Below are positions 1 to 5,848 of a stretch of DNA of 8,763 bases, piece by piece. The translations under genes and the position numbers were made by a program. Position 1 is the first letter of the stretch; every line of letters starts with the position of its first letter. The notes below the pieces were generated by a model. The model did no database searches. It was not told the DNA's origin and worked only from the letters and a program-made list of their open reading frames with translations. Origin of the DNA: Pseudopedobacter saltans (lineage in GTDB: Bacteria > Bacteroidota > Bacteroidia > Chitinophagales > Chitinophagaceae); assembly GCA_003241175.1 (NCBI GenBank), contig QFOI01000126.1, positions 1-8,763 on the forward strand. Reading direction: 5' to 3'.

Positions 1-22
1 CAAGGGATTAAGTTTATTTCTG

Positions 23-96
23 CGGACCGGACGGGACTCGAACCCGCGACCTCCGCCGTGACAGGGCGGCATTCTAACCAACTGAACTACCGATCC
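23..96 (-). tRNA. tRNA-Asp (anticodon GTC)
   Basis: Read on the minus strand, this folds as a complete cloverleaf. The 7-bp acceptor stem pairs GGATCGG (96-90) with CCGGTCC (30-24), with one T-G wobble. The D arm contains AGTTGGTTA, the 5-bp anticodon stem is CCGCC/GGCGG, and the T loop is TTCGAGT. The anticodon loop is CTGTCAC, with anticodon GTC complementary to plus-strand 60-62, which reads Asp codons GAC and GAU. The length is 74 nt ending at the discriminator G (23). The next bases on the minus strand are C, A, so the CCA tail is not encoded and must be added by the CCA-adding enzyme. A Bacteroidota-type promoter lies upstream at 150-182. Only 22 bp remain beyond the 3' end, so any terminator or further tRNA is outside the window. 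Confidence 0.97.
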
Positions 97-149
97 ATTA
101 ACTAATTGATACAAGGCAACTTATGACTTTATCAATCCTGAAAGGAGTG

Positions 150-182
150 CAAATGTAAGGCTTTTATTTTGTGCAAAACAAA
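150..182 (-). promoter_or_regulatory. Bacteroidota-type promoter for tRNA-Asp
   Basis: On the minus strand TACATTTG (157-150) matches the Bacteroidota -7 element TAnnTTTG exactly. A TTTG (182-179) lies 21 bp upstream of it, which suits the -33 element. A second TTTG at 177-174 has a shorter 16-bp spacing. The predicted start is near 145, giving a leader of about 50 nt before the mature tRNA 5' end at 96. This is a consensus match only, but both boxes and the spacing fit. Confidence 0.6.
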
Positions 183-207
183 TATTTTTTAAAAAAATTG
201 TAAATTG

Positions 208-215
208 TAAATTTG
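208..215 (+). promoter_or_regulatory. possible -7 element for accA-dapA
   Basis: TAAATTTG matches TAnnTTTG and lies 26 bp upstream of the accA ATG, which would give a leader of about 20 nt. I see no TTG or TTTG at the right distance for a -33 element; that region is a run of T and A. The box overlaps a short tandem repeat, ATTGTAA twice at 197-210. The assignment rests on one box and on the absence of any other candidate between the divergent tRNA promoter and accA. Confidence 0.35.
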
Positions 216-241
216 CCGTTCTATTAAAAAGAAATTTGAAT

Positions 242-1216
242 ATGCCACAATATCCTAATAGACAGTTTTTGGACTTTGAAGAGCCAATAAGAAGTTTGTA
301 TGAGCAAATTGATCAAACTAAAAAGCTGGCTTCAAAAAACACCAAAATTGACTATACTTCCACTATTGCACAGTTGGAAAATGCTATTGTAGAAAAACGA
401 AAAGATATCACTGAGCACTTGACTCCATGGCAAAGAGTTCAACTTAGTCGACATCCAGACAGACCATACACGTTGAAATATATCAACAAAATGTCGACCA
501 ACTTCTTGGAACTTTTTGGGGATAGAAATGTAAAGGATGATAAAGCCATGATCGGTGGTTTTGGTCAATTGGACGGCCAAACTGTTATGTTTATAGGACA
601 ACAGAAAGGCATCAATACCAAAAATCGTCAACTACGTAATTTTGGTATGGCTAATCCAGAAGGGTATCGCAAAGCACTTCGTTTGATGCGCCTAGCAGAA
701 AAATTCAACAAACCAATAGTTACACTTATTGACACTCCAGGCGCCTATCCCGGCATGGAAGCAGAAGAGAGAGGCCAGGGAGAAGCTATCGCTCGTAACA
801 TATATGAGATGATGCGCTTAAAAGTTCCTGTAATATGTGTGATTATTGGAGAAGGAGCCAGTGGTGGTGCATTAGGTATTGGTGTGGGCGATCGTGTATT
901 GATGTTGGAAAACTCTTGGTATACCGTCATATCTCCAGAAAACTGTAGCTCGATTCTTTGGCGTAGTTGGAATATGAAAGAGAAGGCTGCTGAAGAATTG
1001 AAATTGACTTCCGACTATATGACAAAATTCAAATTGGTGGATGGTGTTGTGCCGGAACCAACTGGAGGTGCACATTGGGATTATGATCAATCCGCTGAAA
1101 ATTTGAAAAAAGTGCTTCTAAGTACAATTAAGGAACTTCAAAAAATATCACCGGAAAAACGCATTACCCAAAGAATCGAAAAATTTGAGAAAATGGGGCA
1201 ATGGAACGAAGGATAA
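242..1216 (+). CDS. accA: acetyl-CoA carboxylase, carboxyltransferase subunit alpha
   Basis: This is the alpha subunit of the carboxyltransferase half of acetyl-CoA carboxylase. With AccD it moves the carboxyl group from carboxybiotin on AccB to acetyl-CoA, giving malonyl-CoA for fatty-acid synthesis in the cytoplasm. The 324-residue product is close to the usual length of about 320. It has the N-terminal LDFEEPI segment (10-16), TPWQRVQLSRHPDRPYT (61-77), the crotonase-fold motif DTPGAYPG (164-171) and the glycine-rich loop GEGASGGALGIGVGD (203-217), then SPE (231-233). The ATG at 242 is preferred to an in-frame TTG two codons upstream because the family starts close to LDFE and ATG is the stronger codon. 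No clear Shine-Dalgarno is visible. dapA follows after 33 bp without a terminator, so the two are probably cotranscribed. accD is not in the window. Confidence 0.97.
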   Translation: MPQYPNRQFLDFEEPIRSLYEQIDQTKKLASKNTKIDYTSTIAQLENAIVEKRKDITEHLTPWQRVQLSRHPDRPYTLKYINKMSTNFLELFGDRNVKDDKAMIGGFGQLDGQTVMFIGQQKGINTKNRQLRNFGMANPEGYRKALRLMRLAEKFNKPIVTLIDTPGAYPGMEAEERGQGEAIARNIYEMMRLKVPVICVIIGEGASGGALGIGVGDRVLMLENSWYTVISPENCSSILWRSWNMKEKAAEELKLTSDYMTKFKLVDGVVPEPTGGAHWDYDQSAENLKKVLLSTIKELQKISPEKRITQRIEKFEKMGQWNEG

Positions 1217-1249
1217 CAACTACCATATAAATTATACAATCACCAATTA

Positions 1250-2128
1250 ATGAACATTCGTCAAGCCTTGAAAGGCACAGGTGTTGCTATTGTCACACCT
1301 TTTAATGAGGATCTTTCTGTCGACTTTGATTCCCTTGGAACATTGATCGACCATTTGGTTAACTCAGGAGTCAACTATATAGTTACGCTCGGCACAACAG
1401 GAGAAACGCCAACACTATCCAAGGAAGAGAAGATAAAGATCATTAACTACACTATAGATAAGGTAAATAATAGAATACCTGTTGTCGTGGGTGTTGGTGG
1501 AAACAATACACTCAATGTTATAGAAGAATTAAAAACCCTTCCACTTGACAAAGCAACAGCTATATTGAGTACAGCGCCATACTACAACAAGCCATCTCAA
1601 GAAGGTTTTTACCAACATTACAAAGCGTTGGCTGATGTAGCACCTAAACCAATATTACTTTATAACGTCCCAGGTCGTACAGGTAAAAATATAGAACCAG
1701 AAACAACTTTACGTTTAGCAAAGCATCCAAACATAGTTGGCATCAAAGAGGCTAGCAATAATTTTGCACAAAGTATCAGACTGTTGATTGAGCGCCCTGA
1801 TGATTTTCTTGTTGTCAGTGGTGACGACGACCTTGCAATGCCGCAGGTAGCAGCAGGAATGGACGGCGTAATCAGCGTAGCGGCAAATGCTTTTCCGAAA
1901 GAATTTTCGCAAATGATACAATATGCATTGGACAACAATGCTAAAGATGCGGCTAAGATCAACCTTCAACTATTTGATGCTTATCTATTGATGTTCGCAG
2001 AAAACAATCCTGCAGGAGTTAAATCTTTCTTGACTCAACAAGGATTGATCAAAAATTATCTGAGATTACCTCTTGTGCCTCTCAGCGAGCCATTTGCAGA
2101 AAAAATAAAGGCATATTTAAAAAAATAA
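1250..2128 (+). CDS. dapA: 4-hydroxy-tetrahydrodipicolinate synthase
   Basis: This cytoplasmic TIM-barrel aldolase condenses pyruvate with L-aspartate-4-semialdehyde, the first committed step to meso-diaminopimelate and lysine. The product of 292 residues is the usual family length. Active-site residues can be placed by motif. The Schiff-base lysine is K166 in GIKEAS. The catalytic triad equivalents are T50 in GTTGETPT, Y138 in YNVPGRT and Y112 in APYYNKPSQEG, and R143 in the PGRT loop binds the substrate carboxylate. SGDDDLAMP (190-198) is also typical. The ATG at 1250 gives the standard N-terminus, with GTGVAIVTPF near residue 9. The gene follows accA by 33 bp on the same strand and is closed by a strong intrinsic terminator 19 bp after the stop. 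The active-site set is intact, so this is unlikely to be a NanA-like or KDG aldolase paralogue. Confidence 0.96.
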   Translation: MNIRQALKGTGVAIVTPFNEDLSVDFDSLGTLIDHLVNSGVNYIVTLGTTGETPTLSKEEKIKIINYTIDKVNNRIPVVVGVGGNNTLNVIEELKTLPLDKATAILSTAPYYNKPSQEGFYQHYKALADVAPKPILLYNVPGRTGKNIEPETTLRLAKHPNIVGIKEASNNFAQSIRLLIERPDDFLVVSGDDDLAMPQVAAGMDGVISVAANAFPKEFSQMIQYALDNNAKDAAKINLQLFDAYLLMFAENNPAGVKSFLTQQGLIKNYLRLPLVPLSEPFAEKIKAYLKK

Positions 2129-2147
2129 GTACTAAAAAGAATTGTTT

Positions 2148-2183
2148 AAAAATAGAAAGCTACATACAGCTTTCTATTTTTTT
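2148..2183 (+). terminator. intrinsic terminator of accA-dapA
   Basis: A perfect 14-bp stem pairs AAAAATAGAAAGCT (2148-2161) with AGCTTTCTATTTTT (2168-2181) around a 6-nt loop, ACATAC. A run of seven T (2177-2183) ends the hairpin. The left arm begins with A residues, so it may also work for transcription from the other strand, although no minus-strand gene ends here. It separates the accA-dapA unit from the fucosidase gene, which must have its own promoter in 2184-2280. Confidence 0.9.
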
Positions 2184-2200
2184 GTTAATAAAATGCTCAT

Positions 2201-2233
2201 TTTCAGCCATACAATCCAAATACCCTATCTTTA
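2201..2233 (+). promoter_or_regulatory. weak candidate promoter for the fucosidase pair
   Basis: TATCTTTA (2226-2233) differs from TAnnTTTG only at the last base. TTTC (2201-2204) lies 21 bp upstream and differs from TTTG at one base. The predicted start is near 2240, about 40 nt before the ATG at 2281. Because a strong terminator ends at 2183, some promoter must lie in 2184-2280, and this is the best candidate I see. The rest of this 152-bp gap (2129-2280) holds only the terminator and A/T-rich sequence. Confidence 0.25.
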
Positions 2234-2280
2234 AATTCTTTGATAATTTATTTTCTAAAACATTCTATCAAATTGAATTA

Positions 2281-3816
2281 ATGAAGGGAAAGGGAATACT
2301 CTTTGGCGGATTATACACATTGCTATTGGCAAACCACGTTGTTGCTCAAACGGCAAAAGACAACAAGGTCATTATTGAAGCTTCGGATTCTTATCAGACA
2401 ATTATACAAAAAGCGGCAAACGTAGTTCCTTCAGAACGCCAACTCAAATGGCAACAGTTGGAATTGAATGCTTTTTTTCATTTTGGAATTAACACATTTA
2501 CGGATAAAGAATGGGGTGACGGAAAAGAAAGTCCTCAGCTATTTAACCCAACAAAACTCAATGCTAAACAATGGGTGGAATCCGTCAAAAATGCAGGATT
2601 CAAGCAAGTAATATTGACAGCGAAACACCACGATGGCTTTTGCTTATGGCCAAGTAAATATACGGAGCACTCGGTCAAGAATAGCCCTTGGAAAAATGGC
2701 AAAGGTGATGTTGTCAAAGAAGTCGCTGACGCTTGTCATCAGTTAGGTGTTGGATTTGGCATATACCTTTCGCCTTGGGACAGAAATAGCCAACTTTATG
2801 GAACAGGAGCACCTTACAATGAATATTTTGTCAATCAATTAACCGAATTATTGACCAATTATGGACAAGTAGATGAGGTCTGGTTTGATGGTGCTAATGG
2901 AGAAGGACCCAATGGGAAAAAACAGATTTACGATTTTGACAGTTGGTTTAAAGTTATACGCAAACTTCAACCCCAAGCTGTTATTTTTGGAATGGGGCCA
3001 GACGTAAGATGGGTAGGTACAGAAACTGGTTATGGCCGTGAAACGGAATGGAGTGTCGTTCCCATCAACAATCTTGACCCAAAATTGGTTCAAGACAATT
3101 CTCAGCATGATGCGGCATTTAAACCTCAAGGCGACATGACTAGTAACGATCTTGGAAGCCGTGAAAAAATCCTAAAAGCAAAAGGCCTTGTTTGGTATCC
3201 TGCGGAAACAGATGTTTCTATTCGTCCAGGCTGGTTTTATCATTTGTCAGAAGATGAAAAAGTGAAATCACCGGGAAAACTAATGGATATCTACATCCAT
3301 TCCGTGGGTAGAAACGGTGTATTATTGTTAAACGTTCCTCCAAATAAAGAGGGCCTTGTGAGTGAAGCTGATGTAAAAAGTTTAAAAGGCTTCAAATCTT
3401 TGATGGATGCCACTTTCAAAAAGAACTTAGCCGCAGGAGCAACGGTTTTCAGCTCTCAAGGAATTAATCCTTCCGGCCTAATTGATGGCAATTTTGATAG
3501 TTACTTCACCGTAGACGACAAGGATACTTCTGCAGTTGCTTTAATTACGCTACCAAAGAAAAAAACTTTTAACCTACTAAGTCTTCAAGAATTTATAACA
3601 GATGGACAAGCAGTGGAAAGCTGGACTTTAGAATACAATACAGGGACGGAGTGGAAAGAATTAGCTAGAGGAACCACTATTGGTTATAAGCGCTTAGTCA
3701 CTTTTCCAGAAGTTACAGCTGACGAGCTTAGGTTAAAAATTCTTCAGTCAAGAGTAGCACCCAAACTAAGTGAATTTGGCTTGTATCAATTACCAACAGA
3801 TTGGGAAAATAAATAA
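2281..3816 (+). CDS. secreted GH29 alpha-L-fucosidase (subfamily B-like)
   Basis: This glycoside hydrolase family 29 enzyme should release alpha-linked L-fucose with retention of configuration, probably in the periplasm or outside the cell. The 511-residue product starts with a signal peptide (basic MKGKG, hydrophobic core 6-20, likely cleavage after VVA at 22) and has no lipobox cysteine. The barrel carries HFGINTFTDKEWGDG (67-81), TAKHHDGFCLWPS (113-125), YLSPWDR (162-168) and VWFDGANGEGP (200-210). D203 in WFDGA is the expected nucleophile. E248 in RWVGTETG is the likely acid/base by its spacing of 45 residues. NGEGPNGKK and GRETEWSVVP resemble the alpha-1,3/1,4-specific subfamily. Residues from about 388 form a C-terminal beta-sandwich-like region ending EFGLYQLP. 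The ATG at 2281 is chosen because it begins the signal peptide; a longer reading from a TTG at 2182 would start inside the upstream terminator. No SusC/SusD is nearby. The linkage preference is inferred. Confidence 0.92.
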   Translation: MKGKGILFGGLYTLLLANHVVAQTAKDNKVIIEASDSYQTIIQKAANVVPSERQLKWQQLELNAFFHFGINTFTDKEWGDGKESPQLFNPTKLNAKQWVESVKNAGFKQVILTAKHHDGFCLWPSKYTEHSVKNSPWKNGKGDVVKEVADACHQLGVGFGIYLSPWDRNSQLYGTGAPYNEYFVNQLTELLTNYGQVDEVWFDGANGEGPNGKKQIYDFDSWFKVIRKLQPQAVIFGMGPDVRWVGTETGYGRETEWSVVPINNLDPKLVQDNSQHDAAFKPQGDMTSNDLGSREKILKAKGLVWYPAETDVSIRPGWFYHLSEDEKVKSPGKLMDIYIHSVGRNGVLLLNVPPNKEGLVSEADVKSLKGFKSLMDATFKKNLAAGATVFSSQGINPSGLIDGNFDSYFTVDDKDTSAVALITLPKKKTFNLLSLQEFITDGQAVESWTLEYNTGTEWKELARGTTIGYKRLVTFPEVTADELRLKILQSRVAPKLSEFGLYQLPTDWENK

Positions 3817-3817
3817 A

Positions 3818-4600
3818 ATGGGGATTGTCATAATCGGTTCGGGTAATGTTGCAAGTATTTTTGCATGTCGACTATTTGAAAACAATATAAAAATAGAACA
3901 GATAGTCGCACGTAATCCGGTCTCAGGAAATGCGTTAGCTGGACAATTGAATGCCGTTTTTATTCAGGATATCTCTAATGTAAAAACAGATGCAGATGTT
4001 TATCTGATAACAGTTCAAGACGATTTTTTACCTATGGTCGCAGATTCTCTTAGGGGTAAAATTTCTGAAAAAGCCTTAGTTCTTCACACAACAGGATCTG
4101 CATCCATAAAGGTTTTGGAGCATATTTCCTCTCAATATGGCGTTTTGTATCCTTTGCAGAGCTTAAGGAAGGAAAATGTCAATTCAATAGAAATTCCTTT
4201 GTTTTTGGACGCCAATAACAATTCATCTTTTGAAAAATTGGAAAATTTTGCTAAGAACATCTCTCCCATTATTGCCTTTGCTGACGATCAACAAAGGATA
4301 AGATTACATATTGCAGCGGTATTCGTCTCCAACTTTCCTAATTACCTTTATGTACTTGCCGAAAGTTTTTGCAAAAATCACAATATTGAATTTTCTAATT
4401 TATTACCATTGATGAAAGAAACAACCAACCGTATTTCTTTCTTTTCTCCAAAAGACATACAAACTGGACCTGCAGCCAGAGGTGACTTAGGGACGATAGA
4501 AAAACATACATCCATATTGGAAAAAGAGAATCCAGAATTATTGAAGGTTTACGAGTTCTTGACCAATGGAATACTAGACACATTTTTAGGTAAAAAGTGA
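3818..4600 (+). CDS. Rossmann-fold and DUF2520 domain protein
   Basis: This is a 260-residue cytosolic protein with an N-terminal Rossmann domain and a C-terminal helical DUF2520 domain. The layout resembles pyrroline-5-carboxylate and ketopantoate reductases. The dinucleotide-binding loop is GSGNVA (7-12) after an IVII strand. HTTGS (90-94) and YPLQSL (111-116) mark the end of the first domain. H164 in LHIAAVFVSNFPN and the loop TGPAARGD (216-223) are typical of DUF2520. A role as an NAD(P)-dependent reductase is therefore likely, but the substrate is unknown to me. The ATG at 3818 is chosen because the motif MGIVIIGSGN starts there and it lies 1 bp after the fucosidase stop, which suggests translational coupling; an in-frame start at 3770 would overlap the fucosidase by 47 bp. 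The last codons form the left arm of a terminator hairpin shared with the converging gene. Confidence 0.88.
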   Translation: MGIVIIGSGNVASIFACRLFENNIKIEQIVARNPVSGNALAGQLNAVFIQDISNVKTDADVYLITVQDDFLPMVADSLRGKISEKALVLHTTGSASIKVLEHISSQYGVLYPLQSLRKENVNSIEIPLFLDANNNSSFEKLENFAKNISPIIAFADDQQRIRLHIAAVFVSNFPNYLYVLAESFCKNHNIEFSNLLPLMKETTNRISFFSPKDIQTGPAARGDLGTIEKHTSILEKENPELLKVYEFLTNGILDTFLGKK

Positions 4601-4625
4601 CATTTTACTTTTTACCATTTTTTTT
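4589..4625 (+). terminator. terminator embedded in two converging coding ends
   Basis: A perfect 10-bp inverted repeat pairs GGTAAAAAGT (4589-4598) with ACTTTTTACC (4607-4616) around an 8-nt loop. On the plus strand it is followed by A and a run of eight T (4618-4625), so it should stop transcription of the DUF2520 gene. The left arm is the end of that coding sequence (stop 4598-4600), and the right arm together with the T run is the end of the minus-strand gene (stop complement 4605-4607). In the minus direction the hairpin is followed by TAAAAATG with no U tract, so termination that way should be weak. The stem is A/T-rich with only three or four G-C pairs. Confidence 0.65.
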
Positions 4626-5711
4626 GACGGGTTCATATATAATACGTACTTCCCCGTTGTTTTTCAAATCCGATTCTATAAATACTTCATAACGTTCATT
4701 ATTAGTATAAACTACCATCAAAGCAGAATTAGGAGGTATTTTTCCTAGATTGTCTGCAACGATGATAAAGGATTGCAGACGGTTGTTTTCCGTAGCATCA
4801 AAACCGTAATCAATGGGTTGTCTTGACAGCCTACCATGTTCAACTATTGGGTTAAGATTGTGATACACAGTTATAGTGTCATCATCCACTTCGCCATTGT
4901 CGTAAAAGCTAATATCCACTTCTGGCGTATGCGTTATTATAGTTTTTACAAGTTTGTTTTTTCTATGCTGGAAATTTTCAGGAATACTGGCAAAACTTTG
5001 AATGATTGGATTTGTGATCTCCTCCGTATTGGAATTGGTATGTTCCACTGCTGTTGAGACAAAAGCCTCTGTATTGATGAGTTTTTCCTTGGCATTAAAA
5101 ATGGAGTCATTGACGATTTCCACATGCGAAGAATGCTCTGCAATCAATTTTTTAGGTTTGGATGTATTTTTGGCTAAGACTTGCCTAGGAGTTTTTGATT
5201 TAGTTTCTTTTTTTGATTTTGTAATGGACTTACTGTTCACTTTTGCCAAAAAAGGTTCTGTGTAAAAATCACTTTTAGTTGATCGTTCTAGGTACACATA
5301 TCCTTCACTGCATGCATCTCCCGTTACACTGTTGGCACTTGTAAACGTCCCTTCTAGCGTCTCCTTCTCTCCTATTTTAAGATAGCTTAATGTGTTGTGC
5401 ATCAAACAAACATTGGAACTATTGGTATTGCTGAAACTAATCAGTTTTATTTCATTGGCAAATAGTTTTTTGGAAGACTCGTTATAATAGCCTTCAAGAT
5501 GCGATTTTCCATAAAAACTTGTATTCAAATAGGAATAGGCAACACCTGTCAATCCATTGGGATGAGTTAAAATCTGAACCTCGTATTTATAGTATTGCTT
5601 ATTATCTCCAAAACCGGTGGTAAAGTAACCTTTCCATATCCCACTTATCTTTTGGGTAATACCCATCATTGGAGAAAATGCAGTAACGAGTATAAGGAGC
5701 CATTTAAACAT
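4605..5711 (-). CDS. secreted two-domain protein of unknown function
   Basis: The 368-residue product starts with an apparent signal peptide (MFKWLLILVTAFSPMMG, cleavage near residues 19-20) and no lipobox. Residues 21-143 form a beta-rich domain beginning ISGIWKGYF, with YKYEVQIL, GYVYLERS and two cysteines (C102, C134) that could form a disulfide. Residues from about 144 to 255 are a low-complexity linker, first lysine/serine/threonine-rich and then acidic/asparagine-rich. Residues 256-361 form a second beta-rich domain with VDISFYDNGEVDDDTITVYHN, LSRQPIDYGF, VADNLGKIPPNSALMVVY and RYEVFIESD. From memory, this last domain recurs in secreted Chitinophagaceae proteins of unknown function. I recognise no catalytic motif; binding to the cell surface or to lipid or glycan is only a guess. 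Both neighbouring genes are on the other strand, so it is monocistronic. It starts at the ATG complement 5709-5711. Confidence 0.8.
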   Translation of the reverse strand: MFKWLLILVTAFSPMMGITQKISGIWKGYFTTGFGDNKQYYKYEVQILTHPNGLTGVAYSYLNTSFYGKSHLEGYYNESSKKLFANEIKLISFSNTNSSNVCLMHNTLSYLKIGEKETLEGTFTSANSVTGDACSEGYVYLERSTKSDFYTEPFLAKVNSKSITKSKKETKSKTPRQVLAKNTSKPKKLIAEHSSHVEIVNDSIFNAKEKLINTEAFVSTAVEHTNSNTEEITNPIIQSFASIPENFQHRKNKLVKTIITHTPEVDISFYDNGEVDDDTITVYHNLNPIVEHGRLSRQPIDYGFDATENNRLQSFIIVADNLGKIPPNSALMVVYTNNERYEVFIESDLKNNGEVRIIYEPVKKNGKK

Positions 5712-5767
5712 GCAACAATTTAGTCGGTTTTAACTTTAAATACAAAGTTTTCCTTGATTTTGTTCAT

Positions 5768-5788
5768 AATATTTTAACTGAAAATATT
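5768..5788. repeat. AT-only inverted repeat upstream of thrS
   Basis: AATATTTT (5768-5775) and AAAATATT (5781-5788) form a perfect 8-bp inverted repeat around AACTG. It lies 14 bp before the thrS -7 box and covers the place where a -33 element should be, so it could be an operator, an AT-rich UP-like element or chance in AT-rich DNA. The repeat itself has no G or C, so a stable RNA hairpin is unlikely. Confidence 0.35.
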
Positions 5789-5802
5789 TTAATGGCATTC
5801 AT

Positions 5803-5810
5803 TACCTTTG
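5803..5810 (+). promoter_or_regulatory. -7 promoter element of thrS-infC
   Basis: TACCTTTG matches the Bacteroidota -7 element exactly and lies 38 bp upstream of the thrS ATG. The -33 element is poor: the best at a suitable distance is ACTG at 5777-5780, with a 22-bp spacer. The predicted start near 5815-5817 leaves a leader of only about 33 nt, too short for a T-box or a structured ThrRS operator. This fits constitutive or protein-level control. Confidence 0.5.
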
Positions 5811-5822
5811 TAAACCTTAATT

Positions 5823-5830
5823 CAAACATA
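5823..5830 (-). promoter_or_regulatory. possible -7 element of the minus-strand secreted-protein gene
   Basis: On the minus strand this reads TATGTTTG, an exact TAnnTTTG match. It would start transcription near 5817, giving a leader of about 105 nt for the gene starting at 5711. The -33 position is not convincing; the nearest TTG (complement 5845-5847) has only a 14-bp spacer. If real, its transcript starts where the thrS transcript starts, on the opposite strand. No better candidate is visible in 5712-5820. Confidence 0.25.
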
Positions 5831-5848
5831 AGCATAGCTTAAGACAAT

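Noticed and set aside
236..241. TTG start for accA two codons upstream of the ATG
   Set aside because: The ATG at 242 is a better start codon, and the added residues match nothing in the family.
2182..2280. N-terminal extension of the fucosidase from a TTG at 2182
   Set aside because: The extension would begin inside the T run of the dapA terminator and would bury the signal peptide that starts at the ATG at 2281.
2281..3816. Polysaccharide-utilisation locus around the fucosidase
   Set aside because: No SusC, SusD, sigma/anti-sigma, hybrid two-component regulator or second glycosidase is present on either side; the neighbours are housekeeping genes.
3770..3817. Longer start for the DUF2520 protein overlapping the fucosidase
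   Set aside because: The Rossmann strand begins right at the ATG at 3818. The upstream 16 codons are the fucosidase C-terminus read in another frame.
5811..5848. T-box or structured threonine-responsive leader before thrS
   Set aside because: The predicted leader is only about 33 nt, without the stem I specifier loop or the T-box sequence. There is no room for such a riboswitch.
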